A stretch of 64,000 nt of DNA from Crotalaria pallida (Eukaryota; Streptophyta; Magnoliopsida; Fabales; Fabaceae). The notes beneath the pieces are model-generated. The model was not told where the DNA came from. It ran no database searches and was given only the letters and a program-made list of their open reading frames with translations. Position 1 is the first letter of the stretch; every line of letters begins with the position of its first letter. The stretch spans positions 53,561,501 through 53,625,500 of the forward strand of contig CM075652.1 of assembly GCA_037953625.1 (NCBI GenBank), read 5' to 3'. Shown in pieces: positions 12,271-23,491 of the stretch. The position numbers were made by a program, and so were the translations under genes.

Positions 12271-12308
12271 CTCCTTCCCACTTAAAAGGAATTTCGTCCC
12301 CGAAATTC
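12271..12308 (-). promoter_or_regulatory. E2 polypurine tract and adjacent hairpin
   Basis: On the minus strand, CTTTTAAGTGGGAAGGAG lies next to the LTR start, as expected for a polypurine tract. Just upstream, GAATTTCG and CGAAATTC form a perfect 8-bp stem with a 4-base loop (12289-12308). The same hairpin precedes the polypurine tract of H, G1, G2 and G3. Confidence 0.75.
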
Positions 12309-14640
12309 TTCTTTAAAAGTTCTATAATTTCCAAAGTTACACAAAAGTTGTTCTAAGGTTATATATTCAAAATATAGTTAGGAAGAACCCTTCCCCACTT
12401 AAAAAGAATTTTCTTATATATTTTTTTTTTCAAACTCTCTGACCCAAAACGTTTCACAAAATATTTCAATTGAACTTTTTCTCAATTAAAACTTTTGCAT
12501 TCTAAAGCACATACAAATCCTTGTTTCTCATAAAAGGGTTTTTCTTAAATTTCCTCAAGATTATCTTGTAATTCCTTCAAATGAAATCTTTTGACTAAAA
12601 ACCTTTTCGATTAACACCTTTAAAATATATATATATATATATACTCCTCAATTAAAACATTTTCCAAAGATCCTTTTTGAGGAAAACCCCGTCCCGTTGC
12701 CCACTCTGATCACTCGGCACGAGTAGGGAAATATTCGTATGACTTCATTTCTTAATAGTTGTAAACATCAGGGTGATCAGTCCTAATATTTAAACTATCA
12801 GTAATGAAATCATCCCTTTCAGATATAATCTTTCTCAAGAAAGACTACACGATTTACCTTTAAGTTAGATGAACTTAAAGATTAAGAGTATTATTGTCAC
12901 TATCAGACTTATTCAGATAGCCAAGTTCTAGAGAAACTTCCGTTGGGGAGACAAATACTTGTCCTATCCCGGTGGTTCTTAATCTCTCTAGTCTTAACTG
13001 ATCTTCCTCTTTCTGTAGTGCCCAAAGACATTTATCACATCCAACTGTGATAAGGGTTTTGATCACAGAAGTTCAAGTTAAAGACTTGTTCAGATGTACC
13101 AATTACAAAACGATTTAATAAACGCAGTCGAAAGCATCTGACCACGTTAATTCGACTCGACAAAGGGATAACTCAGACTACCTATATCCGAATCTAATCA
13201 CGCATCCTAACAGGATGGAAAACTCTCCCATTCTTGATTTGCTGGCTGACCATTCCCTTTTCGTATTTCTTCTTCAAGCAATCCGGCGAATAAGACTTCA
13301 TTTTCTTGTAACCGGAATCAAATATTCCTTTCCGTTCATCACTATTCAATCCATGATGATGCACCTTACCTTCTCAAATAATTTCTTTCAATCGGCTTTT
13401 CAGTTACTTTCATGCGATGGAGGTTTCCTTAATTCCTTATGAAATTCCGATCCCCATAATTGATTCACTCATAAAATTCCCGTGCTTATAAGCTTCCGGT
13501 GCTTTCCTCATTATCCATACCAATTCTGCACATGTTTGCTAATGTCAGGAATCCCCTATTCCTCAATGATTGACAACTGGTTTGAAGTTCAACCATAATT
13601 CTTTTCGGATTCCACATGTTTGAATTTTCTATCAAAATTACAACGAAACATACTTCTCCGATCCTTTGAACTTGGCAACATTTTCCCCCGAGATTCATAT
13701 TGCCCTACCTTATTTCCAACCATTTAATCTCCTTTCTCTAATCTTTCAGAAATTTCATCCTTGAGTAATTCCCAAGTGTCATGCCAATCCTTTGCTTCCA
13801 ATATCAAATTTACATAGTTCCACTATGTCTTAGTTCCACCATTTATCATATAAGTGGTATAACCTTTACTCATCCATTTTGCTTGATCCCATAACTAATC
13901 TTCATCTTCCAAATTGTCTGGAATCCAAATTCTTACCCTTGAAATATCCCCTATGGAATTTAGGTTTCTTCCCTTTCGAATAAATCTCTTATTGGTCCTT
14001 AATTCTTTGGTTCTTTGTTGCAATTCACGAATTCGAGTTAGGAGTTCTATCGTGATTTGCAACCTCCACTCCTTACTTCTCGTCGGTCTACTTGTATCCT
14101 CAAGCTCGAATCTATTAGACTCCTTAAATTCACTTCCTTAAACTCCGTAGAGCTCACATGAATTGCCTTTCAGTCCATTGTAATTGCTACCTCTTTTGCT
14201 TTGTCATGACGACGACAGAGTCTCCGATCATGAGCCTTTAAAATTCTGTCTGTCGACGTTGTCCCTTGTTCAACTCCTCCTCTCGATTAAACAATTATTT
14301 CGACTTTCCAGGGTCATTAACGCTTAAAGCGTAGTGACACGAGGAAAGGCCTCGAGCCCTCACAACAATCATGATCGTTGCAAAGCTCAAGTCATGCGCC
14401 AAATGTATCACCTTGTGTGTATTCAATCACCTTGATGCACACACATCTACCTTTCTTTCATAGAACTACTTCCTTCCAAGTCCCGTTCTCGACACATGAA
14501 AGTATGCTCCAATACTTTGGCATGAATCAAGTAGGAGTAACATAGGAGGAAATGTTATCCTTCCCCAGAATCATGTCCAAACGTGATAATTAATGTTAAG
14601 AACGTTATCCTTACACCAGTTGCAGGCCGAGCAGGTGTAC
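12309..14640 (-). mobile_element. E2 internal region, decayed
   Basis: No intact gene. The short frames present are unrelated to known proteins and probably chance. One possible pol relic: on the minus strand near 14560-14595 the translation LDMILGKDN resembles the FDVILGMDWL phrase of plant gypsy aspartic proteases, but stops follow within a few codons. A (TA)n run lies at about 12627-12650. A 22-base phrase around TTAATGTTAAGAACGTTAT is repeated at about 14588 and 14680. Confidence 0.4.
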
Positions 14641-14981
14641 ACTCCACTACGTGGAGTATAGAGTTGTCATGAGCGTATCATAATTAATGTTAAGAACGTT
14701 ATTTTGGAAATTAAAGTATGTAGTAGTTGTATGCCGTGAAACCTGTACTACTCGGGCGTTAGGATCTAGACTGGCTGTAATGGTTATACGTTTTATGTAT
14801 TAATTTAATCCGGCTGGACAGGTACAAACAGGAAATTTTTTGTAAAAGTTCGAAAAACAGAGGAAACTTTACCGGATTTTCGTAAGAATTTTTATAAGTA
14901 ATTAAGTTTTTAAAAGAAATTTTCAAGTACCGTTTTTTCTTAATAGACCTTAACTTAACTAATTAAATGTGAGGGTGTTAC
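14641..14981. mobile_element. LTR terminal remnant ending GAGGGTGTTACA
   Basis: The minus strand starts TGTAACACCCTCACATTTAA and, about 140 bases in, has AAAGTTTCCTCTGTTTTTCG. A similar phrase (GAGTTTCCTCTGTTTTCGGG) follows the G1 LTR terminus at 31576. This marks a minus-strand LTR start whose other end was not found. Confidence 0.45.
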
Positions 14982-15338
14982 AAGTAACACTACTCCACTA
15001 GTGTTAACAAAGTTAAGTTACATTGATGAGTTTTTTAGCCCCTTTGAATACCTCAAAAAAAAATGTTGAGTTACATTGCTCTGAACCATTAATTTTAATC
15101 TAATGGTTTAAATTTTATATTTTCTAGACCTATCTATTGAGAAATTATATAACATTGTGATTTCTCCCTACTAATTCTTGCAATTGTTAATTTAAGATTC
15201 ACTTAAGGTATTAAGGTTATCTAAATTTATAATACTAAGTAAAAACCCTAAGGAATTAAGTTTTTTGCTATATCCCAGAATTGTTGTTAACATGCGAAGA
15301 ATTCTAAGCATATATATGTAGCAAATTATTGTTATTGT
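14982..15338. other. AT-rich spacer, nothing recognised
   Basis: About 357 bases between two LTR termini. No open frame, repeat or terminus was seen. It may be flanking DNA into which H inserted. Confidence 0.4.
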
Positions 15339-16781
15339 TGTAACACCCCGATTCATATTTAAAGGATAAATAAAAAAAATTTTGCAATAAAAATAAGGGA
15401 CTCATTTTCTTTTACAAAATAAGTTCATACACACTTTTGGGGGTTTAATATTATAATACAAGCAGAATTAATTGGAGTTCCCTTCTTTCGACTTTTCTGC
15501 TGCGACACTCTGATCCTTAATCTTCTTGAATATTTACCTAAAATGTTAAACCACTAAGGGGTGAGACCTTTTCAAAACAAATTGAATTAAAAGATAGTAA
15601 ACAGTTCATAGTAAAAACTCAAGAAGAATAACTAAATCAGGCAATGGACTAACAATACACATCACATAATCAAGACTCGTGCAATGCATGAACACTTCTT
15701 AAATGCCAACCTATAACTAGATACCATTCACGTCCTTCTCATTCACACTTTCCTTATCCAAATTTTACTGTGGGATCCATTTATAGGATTGGTACTCTTT
15801 TCTTTTCAATTGCATGATAGTTAGGATTATTGGAAAGGAAGTCAATAGTCCGCGTTCTTTCGGTATTTCATCACAAAATGTGGTACTTAATACTTACTTA
15901 ACCCGGTTATTAGAATCGACTAACCAGTTAAGTTAGTACTGGAGTACCACCCCAATTCGTTATCATATAATCCGACATCGAATTATTTTCCAATGATCAT
16001 AACCCTGACTCAACAACATGCTCAACGCACACCATATACAGGTAGTCAATATGCACAGGCATATCTCAGTCCTAAACAAGCCAGTCCAATAGTAACAACA
16101 ACAACAACAACAAGGATTACACCAATAAATCATAACAATAACAAAATCAAATATAAACAACCACTCATGACATCACAGATAAATCAATCGACATACACAG
16201 GTATGTCTCAGAGCATAGAGTATAAATCAACTCTCTAGGATTTTTCACTCCTATTTTCATAACATACAAAAAGGGGTTTTAACATAAACATTTCAATAAA
16301 TGTAAAAATAACCAATAATAATCTAATTACCCCCAATCCAACTCTAAACAAGAAATAAAACACTACCCACATTCCAATTTAGCTAAAAATCCCAAATCCT
16401 ATTATGAACTCTAATTATCCCTAACTCAAAGTGTAGAAAAGTGTCTCCCCCTTACCTTAGAGGAAGAGGAGGCTCGATTGAAGCTCCAAGGACCTTGAAT
16501 GTACCTCCGATCTACTTGGATTTCAACTCCCATGACCGATCTCCACTTTGTTCATGAGATTGGAGGAGAGAGAAGGAGCGCTAGGAGAGAGAAAGCTCCA
16601 TGGGAAGAGAGGGAAAGCTTTAAAACAAGAGGGAGGAAGTGATTTGTTGTGGGGTTTAGGCAAAACTTGACTTGAATCCATGCGGAAGGGTTGGAAGTGG
16701 TGTTTGGGGTGGTGGGAGTGGGTTTGGTGCGTGCTTGGGGAAGGAGGGAGTGGCTGGCGCACCATTTGGTGCTGGTGGTGC

Positions 16782-16792
16782 ATATATAAAGC
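16782..16792 (-). promoter_or_regulatory. H LTR TATA-like box
   Basis: The minus strand reads GCTTTATATATGCACC. With N1 removed, the GCGCC-rich U3 lies immediately upstream. Confidence 0.5.
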
Positions 16793-17664
16793 TTATCCGC
16801 GCCTAAGCGCTGTTCATATACCAGCAAGTGGACTGGGTCAACGAGTAATATAGTCTGGAAGACCGAATATCGTCCCATAAGGATTGCAAATTGTTTCTAA
16901 TAACTTTTCACCAATTCGTAATTATTAGTGCAACTTGTTATTGAATTTAAGAAGGAGAAGAAGAATAATAATAAAATAAAATATGAAGATTGAGGAGATA
17001 AGATGTATAGAAAGCAATAGAAAAAGATTAGGAACTTGGTTTCATTGTATGATTCACTTATTTTAACTATGATTTATATTTTCCTTTAATTATCCTTCAA
17101 TTCATGGACTATTCCTCTCAAATAGCAATAGTTAGACGTCTCTAACATTACCCTTATTTTCTATATATTTAATCCTTGATCCCTCAACAAATTACAATAT
17201 AAGAAAATATCTATTCAGCACAAGGGAATTAAAAAGCCATATAATCATCCAATTATATCCCTATATTTTGGACTGATTATACCATTAATTGCATGGCCTA
17301 TTCAAAATCCCAACTCCCGTTGCGAATTAAGAAATCCAAAACATAAATTGCGTGGGTTTATGTAATAAAAACTCAATTAATGCATGAATTAAAAACAACA
17401 AAATACTAAATCATAAATTAAAATAAGTTACATCATACAATTTACACCATGTTCCTAAAAAGAGGTTTTAGTTACACATATAGAAATAAAGAAAACATAA
17501 GCAAAGAGAAAACCTCATATCATAGACAATACTGGCTAACTCTCCAAGAGACCTTAATTCCTTGTTCCTTGCCTCCTTGCTCTCAATAGATGTTACTAAC
17601 CTCTCTCTCTAATCCTAATTGAATTCTATGATCTCAAAACCTACTGAAAACTATTTACAAATCC

Positions 17665-17676
17665 TCTATTTAAAGA
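17665..17676 (-). promoter_or_regulatory. N1 3' LTR TATA-like box
   Basis: The minus strand reads CTCTTTAAATAGAGG. The GC-rich motif cluster (17831-17922) lies upstream in the transcription direction. The same arrangement recurs in the 5' copy at about 21895. Confidence 0.4.
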
Positions 17677-17830
17677 GTAAAACAAATCCTAAAATAAATC
17701 TTAATTAAATCTAATAGATAAGGTCCATGTTTATCTTCTAATTTCTGATCAAATCTAAGATATGAAGCCAAATTAGACTTCTCTTCTTCTATTTTGTTCA
17801 GAATCTGGTCAAATTGGGCCTCCAACATGT

Positions 17831-17922
17831 ACGCGCGCCCCAGGCGCGCAGACTCTAATAATAGTTTCTCTTTCACGCAGGCGCGCCTCAGGCGCACCCG
17901 TCCCCGCGTCTCAGGCGCGTGG
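17831..17922. repeat. GGCGCGCC-type motif cluster, N1 3' LTR
   Basis: Several CAGGCGCG(C) phrases including one GGCGCGCCT occur in an otherwise AT-rich LTR. It is matched at 22061-22175 in the other LTR and by a related patch at 20030-20075 in the interior. Confidence 0.75.
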
Positions 17923-18185
17923 GACCTACTCTGGCTCCGTTTTGCTCCGTTCTTTTTCCATTTGCAAGATCTTTTCGTCCTCTTTTCAGGTCCATAAATA
18001 TTTTATCCATTTAAGATCTAAAAAGTACCTGAAACACTAAGAAACGGATCAAAACGTTCAAAGGACTCTAAACTACTAAAAATAATTAAAATCTAATAAA
18101 AAGTCCTAAATTTGCTAGAGAAACAAGCCAAATACATAGTATAAGGGTGTCAAATCAATGCTCAAATCTATATATATTGGACCCA

Positions 18186-18205
18186 AATCACTCCCCCAAA
18201 CTTAG
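18186..18205 (-). promoter_or_regulatory. N1 polypurine tract
   Basis: The minus strand reads CTAAGTTTGGGGGAGTGATT immediately before the LTR start TGGGTCC. A second, similar phrase (AAGTTTGGGGGAGTA on the minus strand) lies at about 19460-19476 in the interior and could act as an internal tract. Confidence 0.8.
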
Positions 18206-20108
18206 CATTTTGCATGTCCCAGGCAAAAGTAAAATAAAAATTCTAAACAAAAGACAAACTCCCTAAATCAACATGAACACACCTAATCTAAGACTACGAC
18301 TCATCACTTCGACACATATTATCATAAACTATTTACACAATTACATACTAGTTAACGTAACAATCCCATTCAGAACTCAGAACTAGCGAACACTCTCAAC
18401 CTCTCAATTGTTTCTCTCAAAAGTGTATAAGGGTCATATTTTCAATTCACTCAAGTTCAACAATGATAATGTGTTACCATAGGCTTGACCATAGACCAAT
18501 ATCACCACTGAAATTATTGAAAGTATGCAAGAATCAAAAGGTCTTATTTTTGGTTGTAATGGGGCCATGGCTAAAAGTGTCAGGTGGGATAAAAGAAAGA
18601 AGGGATAAAACAAAGGTTAACTCGCAAAAATATTTACAAAAACAAGTTTCCCTCAAAAACCATGAATGAGCAATGAATACAATAAAGACTCACACTCACA
18701 TCAGGAACATTTTATTCTTCCTTTCTTTTCCAAATTTTTTTTTCTTTTCTTCTATTCTCTTCCTTTACATTTGTTTGTTTTTATTTTTTTTAATTCTATT
18801 TTTTTTCTTCTTTGAAAGAGAAATAGAACTCATACACTTTTCACCAATTACTTTCACTTTTTCTTTCTATATTCCTCTCAATTGCTCATTCAAAATTTCC
18901 AAGGTACTATCAAAGAATATTTCAATAAATGCAGGGTACCAAAGAAAAATCATAATGTCTCATAAGGCTCAAAATGGGCAACTAAGAGAAAATTATCAAT
19001 GCAAAACATCTGAAGGCCACAAAAACACATCCTAAGTGCCTTAATCATCTTAATGCATGCAATCAATTATCAATTTTGAAATGGTCACAACTCAAGTTCT
19101 AGAAGACAATATCAAAGTGAACACACTCATGAAAAAATAGGGGTCTCAATATCAGAATATTTCAATAAAATTCATACCCATCAATAGGCTCAAATACTCA
19201 CATATGGCTAAAGTCAGTTCACTAATCACAAGTTCTGAAAGCATTTGTCGAAATAACCCAGTCATCGTAATCATATACACAGTTCAATCAAATAGAGTCG
19301 AATACCAATGAGTCTAAGTCCTAAACTAAGTATGTACATGAATCAAAAGAGAAAAAGTCCTAAGGTTAGAAAAATTAATTACTCTTGCTAAGGACACAAA
19401 CCAATACCAATATGGGAGAAAAATTCAGATCTGAAAAAATTTAATTTTTATTTTGTATATACTCCCCCAAACTTAGATGTTGGCTTCTCCTCAAGCAAAC
19501 TAATCTACCCTAGACTACAAAATAAAAATTAAAAACTACCTAAAAAGCTGGACAATATTTTTGGTGAGGTACAGGGGCCTGGGGTGCAATATTGAAAAAA
19601 ATTGGGGCTAATGGGGTCCAAATCCTACAAAAACAAATCTAATCCTAAAATAAATCTATCCCTAAAAAATAGAAAATAAAAAAAAATTAAAATAAATAAA
19701 AAAAAATCTATTCTAAAAATAATCCTAAGATAAATCTAATCCTAAAAAGATAAAACAAATTCCTAAAAGATATAAAAAAAAAAACTAATCTAATCCTAAA
19801 AGATAAAACAAACTCCTAAGAAGATAAAAAAAAACTAATTTGTTCCTAAAAGATAAGATAAACAAAGTATGTATTACTAAAAATAAAAAAATTACTAGAG
19901 ATAAAAAAAATAAATCTAATCCTAAGAGATAAGATAAAACTAATCCTAAGAGATAAAATGGTAGAATCAGAATTTGACCCCAAAACTGAACTTTTGCACC
20001 CCAAGTAGGAGTGAAATTCCCCAAACAGCCCGGCGCGCCTGAGGCGCGCGACCGCGTGCGCCTGGGGCACACGAGGTCTGTTCCTCATTTTTTTTTCACA
20101 AAAACTAT
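18206..20108 (-). mobile_element. N1 internal non-coding region
   Basis: AT-rich sequence with a T-rich stretch (18717-18815) and a long A-rich stretch with repeated AATCCTAA(A/G)A phrases (19620-19955). No pol-like translation was seen. A GC-rich patch with GGCGCGCC and AGGCGCGCG lies at 20030-20075, near the end of the reading frame. Confidence 0.6.
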
Positions 20109-21005
20109 CTATGAATTGAAACCTACACTACTGCTTACGTACAAAACAAATCCACCAGGGTCCCAAATTCTATGGGTCAAATCCCATGTGATGCAACAAT
20201 AGTGAGTTATGCCCACATCCCATGGGGATTCAGCAAAATTTTCTTTTCTTCCATCATCCATCATGAAGTTGTTAACTCCATTAGTCAAGAAGATTACTTT
20301 CTCATGCTTCCTATTGCCTAATAATGATTCAGATTGTTCTAGATATTTTTCATAAAAGTACTTAGGCTGAATATAATAGAAAAATTTTGAATCACCCAAG
20401 CATGAACTAGATTTAATAAAATTCTTTATAGCAACAAATTCCTCATGCAAGGGTGGTTCAATTTTTTCTACAATTTTTAAACCTTCCATTTTTATTTTTC
20501 GATCCTCTTCCTCAAACCTATCATGCACAATTTCTTTTTCAGATCTTTGCTCCTCCAAAAGGATTTGATCATTGGTCACATCCATCACCACAACTTCCTC
20601 CTCTTTTTTAGGAGAGTCAAAAATTGTTGATAATGCTTGTAACTCCTCAGATAAATGTTTTGGAATTTGCTCAAGTGCTATTTCTATGTTCTCAAAACTT
20701 TTTCTGTTTTCTTTTTCTATAAAATTAATTTCTTGAACATTACTACTAATTTTTTGAGCTAATTTATCTTGGTTAATTTCCCATGACTCTTTCTCCACAG
20801 GGGGAGGAATTGGTTCAACACGAGGAGATCTAAAATTATTTTTGCTATCTTTAACAAAATCCTCAGTGGCTTTCTCAAATTTCTCTAGAGCTATTTCCCA
20901 TTGGGCCTTCCTAGGAGTTATATTTTGTGCAACATAGTATGGAGGATAAGGATAAGGAATAAATCTATCACAATCTGAATCACTATTACAACTATAATTA
21001 TACAT
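20109..21005 (-). CDS. N1 gag-position protein, 298 aa, uncharacterised
   Basis: This intact frame lies just inside the 5' LTR of N1, where gag is expected. The frame stays open into the LTR, but ATG at 21005 is the first start inside the element and begins MYNYSCNSDSD, followed by a Pro/Tyr-rich stretch (about residues 15-25). The middle is acidic, Glu/Lys-rich and probably helical. The C-terminal part has KVIFLTNGVNNF and HYCCITWDLTHRIWDPGG, which I recall from uncharacterised plant proteins in similar elements. No zinc knuckle, protease or reverse transcriptase is present. An RNA- or particle-binding role is inferred from position only. No stops interrupt the frame, which may mean recent insertion or selection. 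Confidence 0.6.
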   Translation of the reverse strand: MYNYSCNSDSDCDRFIPYPYPPYYVAQNITPRKAQWEIALEKFEKATEDFVKDSKNNFRSPRVEPIPPPVEKESWEINQDKLAQKISSNVQEINFIEKENRKSFENIEIALEQIPKHLSEELQALSTIFDSPKKEEEVVVMDVTNDQILLEEQRSEKEIVHDRFEEEDRKIKMEGLKIVEKIEPPLHEEFVAIKNFIKSSSCLGDSKFFYYIQPKYFYEKYLEQSESLLGNRKHEKVIFLTNGVNNFMMDDGRKENFAESPWDVGITHYCCITWDLTHRIWDPGGFVLYVSSSVGFNS

Positions 21006-21051
21006 GAGAAAGTACAAATTACACAAATAATTACAAAAAGTACCAAAAACT

Positions 21052-22438
21052 TGTTGATATACCAGCAAGTGGACTGGGTCAACGAGTAATATAGTCTGGA
21101 AGACCGAATATCGTCCCACAGGGATTGCAAATTGTTTCTAATAACTTTTCACCAATTCGTAATTATTAGTGCAACTTGTTATTGAATTTAAGAAGGAGAA
21201 GAAGAATAATAATAAAATAAAATAAGAAGATTGAGGAGATAAGATGTATAGAAAGCAATAGAAAAAAGTTAGGAACTTGGTTTCATTGTATGATTCACTT
21301 ATTTTAACTATGACTTATATTTTCCTTTAATTATCCTTCAATTCATGGACTATTCCTCTCAAATAGCAATAGTTAGACGTCTCTAACATTACCCTTATTT
21401 TCTATATATTTAATCCTTGATCCCTCAACAAATTACAATATAAGAAAATATCTATTCAGCACAAGGGAATTAAAAATCCATATAATCATCCAATTATATC
21501 CCTATATTTTGGACTGATTATACCATTAATTGCATGGCCTATTCAAAATCCCAACTCCCGTTGCGAATTAAGAAATCCAAAACATAAATTGCGTGGGTTT
21601 ATGTAATAAAAACTCAATTAATGCATGAATTAAAAACAACAAAATACTAAATCATAAATTAAAATAAGTTACATCATACAATTTACACCATGTTCCTAAC
21701 AAGAGGTTTTAGTTACACATATAGAAATAAAGAAAACATAAGCAAAGAGAAAACCTCATATCATAGACAATACTGACTAACTCTCCAAGAGACCTTCAAT
21801 CCTTGTGCCTTGCCTCCTTGCTCTCAATAGATGTTACTAACCTCTCTCTCTAATCCTAATTGAATTCTATGATCTCAAAACTATTTACAAATCCTCTATT
21901 TAAAGAGTAAAACAAATCCTAAAATAAATCGTAATTAAATCTAATAGATAAGGTCCATATTTATCTTCTAATTTCTGATCAAATCTAAGATATGAAGACA
22001 AATTAGACTTCTCTTCTTCTATTTTGTTCAGAATCTGGTCAAATTGGGCCTCCAACATGTACGCGCGCCCCAGGCGCACGCGACCTCGCGCCCCAGGCGC
22101 GCAGACTCTAATAATAGTTTCTCTTTCACGCAGGCGCGCCTCAGGCGCACCCGTCCCCGCGCCTCAGGCGCGTGGGACCTACTCTGGCTCCGTTTTGCTC
22201 CGTTGTTTTTCCATTTGCAAGATTTTTTCGTCCTCTTTTCAGGTCCATAAATATTTTATCCATTTAAGCTCTAAAAAGTACCTAAAACACTAACAAACGG
22301 ATCAAAACGTTCAAAGGACCCTAAACTACTAAAAATAATTAAAATCTAATAAAAAGTCCTAAATTTGCTAGAGAAACAAGCCAAATACATAGTATAAGGG
22401 AGTCAACTCAATGCTCAAATCTATATATATTGGACCCA
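21052..22438 (-). mobile_element. N1 5' LTR
   Basis: It starts TGTTGATATACCAGCAAG and ends TATATATTGGACCCA. Left of it, the minus strand reads AGTTTTTGGTACTTTTTG. In many plant elements with this LTR end the matching position reads TTTTTGGCGCC, a primer site, so the site here seems altered. The GC-rich motif cluster is at 22061-22175 and a TATA-like TTTAAATAG at about 21895. Confidence 0.8.
22061..22175. repeat. GGCGCGCC-type motif cluster, N1 5' LTR
   Basis: At least six CAGGCGC or GCGCGCC phrases, including an exact GGCGCGCC, lie about 150-285 bases upstream (minus strand) of the LTR's TATA-like box. Confidence 0.8.
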
Positions 22439-23288
22439 AACTAGTGCTGTCGGAACTGGTGCTGGAGTTGCGCACCGCGTGTGCCTGGGCGTGAGTCACG
22501 CCGCGCCTGGGCGCCAAACCTCCTGATCTGGTGCATCTGATGCACCCTGGTGCGCCTAAGTGCACTGGCTAGTACCTGGGCACACCAAAAGCCCCGAAAC
22601 TCCGAGTTTCGCACTTTTTAACCCGATTCAAAGGTTCCTAATCCTTCCTAACACTAAATCAAACATGCACAACAATAAATTACATTCCAATCATCAAAAT
22701 CATAATTCCATAATATCAAACACATAATTATCAAACACGGATATCAAGCGAAACTATGAACGAACCTTAGGCTTTACCCTTTTTAACACTCGATCTTACT
22801 CACCCGACTTACGACGACTCTCGAACCTTACTAATCTAAGGCTAACAACACTTGAGGCATAACCACGTTGTCGGATGACATCCAAACGCCTCCTAAAGTC
22901 TAACACCTTCCGGAGATCCGTCAAAACACAATTTTGAAGGAATTCTCATACTACTAATACTAAAAGCCATTTCTTGCACTGGAAACTCATTCCTAGAATT
23001 CTCTAACCAAACACTGGACTGAGATCAAGACACTAAGAACGCCCACTCGGACTCTTGCAACCCCAACACTCAAAGGCCAAACACAAAGTCCTAATCACGC
23101 ATTCACAACCACACAGACATCCAAAGCATTCAAACGTATGCAACAACTCTAGTCGAGCAATTACCGCACCACACGCTCATCAAAATATTCGAAACCCATT
23201 TCACATACACATCAAGTACAGTCATCGACCACAACACATTTACCAATCGTTTCAAACAATAAAATTACATATATTCCCTCACACATAA

Positions 23289-23420
23289 ACATATATATAT
23301 ATATATACACTAAGAAAATAACCATAAACAATTACTACATATATATAAAGATACATATATATACACACTAAGAAAATATCTATAACCAATTATCCACATA
23401 TCTCTAAATATATATATATA
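23289..23420. repeat. TA-rich microsatellites with short tandem phrase
   Basis: Three ATATATATA runs are separated by the repeated phrase CTAAGAAAATA(A/T)C near the right end of the H LTR. Confidence 0.7.
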
Positions 23421-23448
23421 TATACATTTAGAAAAAGCAGATGTTACA

Positions 23449-23491
23449 ATACTCCTTCGGCCCACTTACAGGAATTTCGTCCCTGAAATTT
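23449..23491 (-). promoter_or_regulatory. H polypurine tract and adjacent hairpin
   Basis: The minus strand has a purine-rich stretch containing AAGTGGG next to the LTR start. GAATTTCG (23472-23479) pairs with TGAAATTT (23484-23491) across a 4-base loop with minor mismatches, the weakest of the five copies of this hairpin. Confidence 0.6.

Larger units (their letters stand above)
16811..18185 (-). mobile_element. N1 3' LTR
   Basis: It starts TGTTCATATACCAGCAAGTG and ends TATTGGACCCA. It is nearly identical over its length to 21052-22438, so the two are an LTR pair (1375 and 1387 bp). The sequence just right of it is a reverse-complemented polypurine tract, so this is the 3' LTR of a minus-strand element. 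One visible difference is a CGCACGCGACCTCGCGCCCCAGG-type insertion present only in the 5' copy, within the GC-rich motif cluster. Confidence 0.85.
16811..22438 (-). mobile_element. N1, non-autonomous LTR retrotransposon
   Basis: A pair of approximately 1.38-kb LTRs flanks a 2.9-kb interior with a polypurine tract at the 3' side and one long open frame (20109-21005) but no protease, reverse transcriptase or integrase. It sits inside the U3 of the H LTR. Candidate target duplication AGCGC (16806-16810) versus AGTGC (about 22443) is imperfect and depends on where the right terminus is placed, so it is only tentative. The LTR end followed by AGTTTTTGG resembles the Athila/Tat-type layout. Confidence 0.75.
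15339..23448 (-). mobile_element. H element 3' LTR, interrupted by N1
   Basis: The LTR parts are 15339-16810 and 22439-23448, about 2.48 kb together. It begins TGTAACACCCCGATTC and ends GCAGATGTTACA, followed by the reverse complement of a polypurine tract and hairpin. The left part matches 61265-62320 closely, including CCTAAAATGTTAAACCACTA, a GGATCCATTTATAGGATTGG phrase and an (ACA)n run, which identifies that copy as the 5' LTR. A minus-strand TATA-like box is at 16782-16792. The GC-rich U3 (22440-22560) carries GGCGC/GCGCC phrases. Confidence 0.75.

Noticed and set aside
14982..15338. Possible host gene or promoter between E2 and H
   Set aside because: No coding frame, splice-like structure or recognisable signal. 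Left as unassigned spacer.
16806..22447. AGCGC/AGTGC as a firm target duplication for N1
   Set aside because: One mismatch, and it needs extra bases beyond the LTR end seen in the other copy, so it is given only as tentative.
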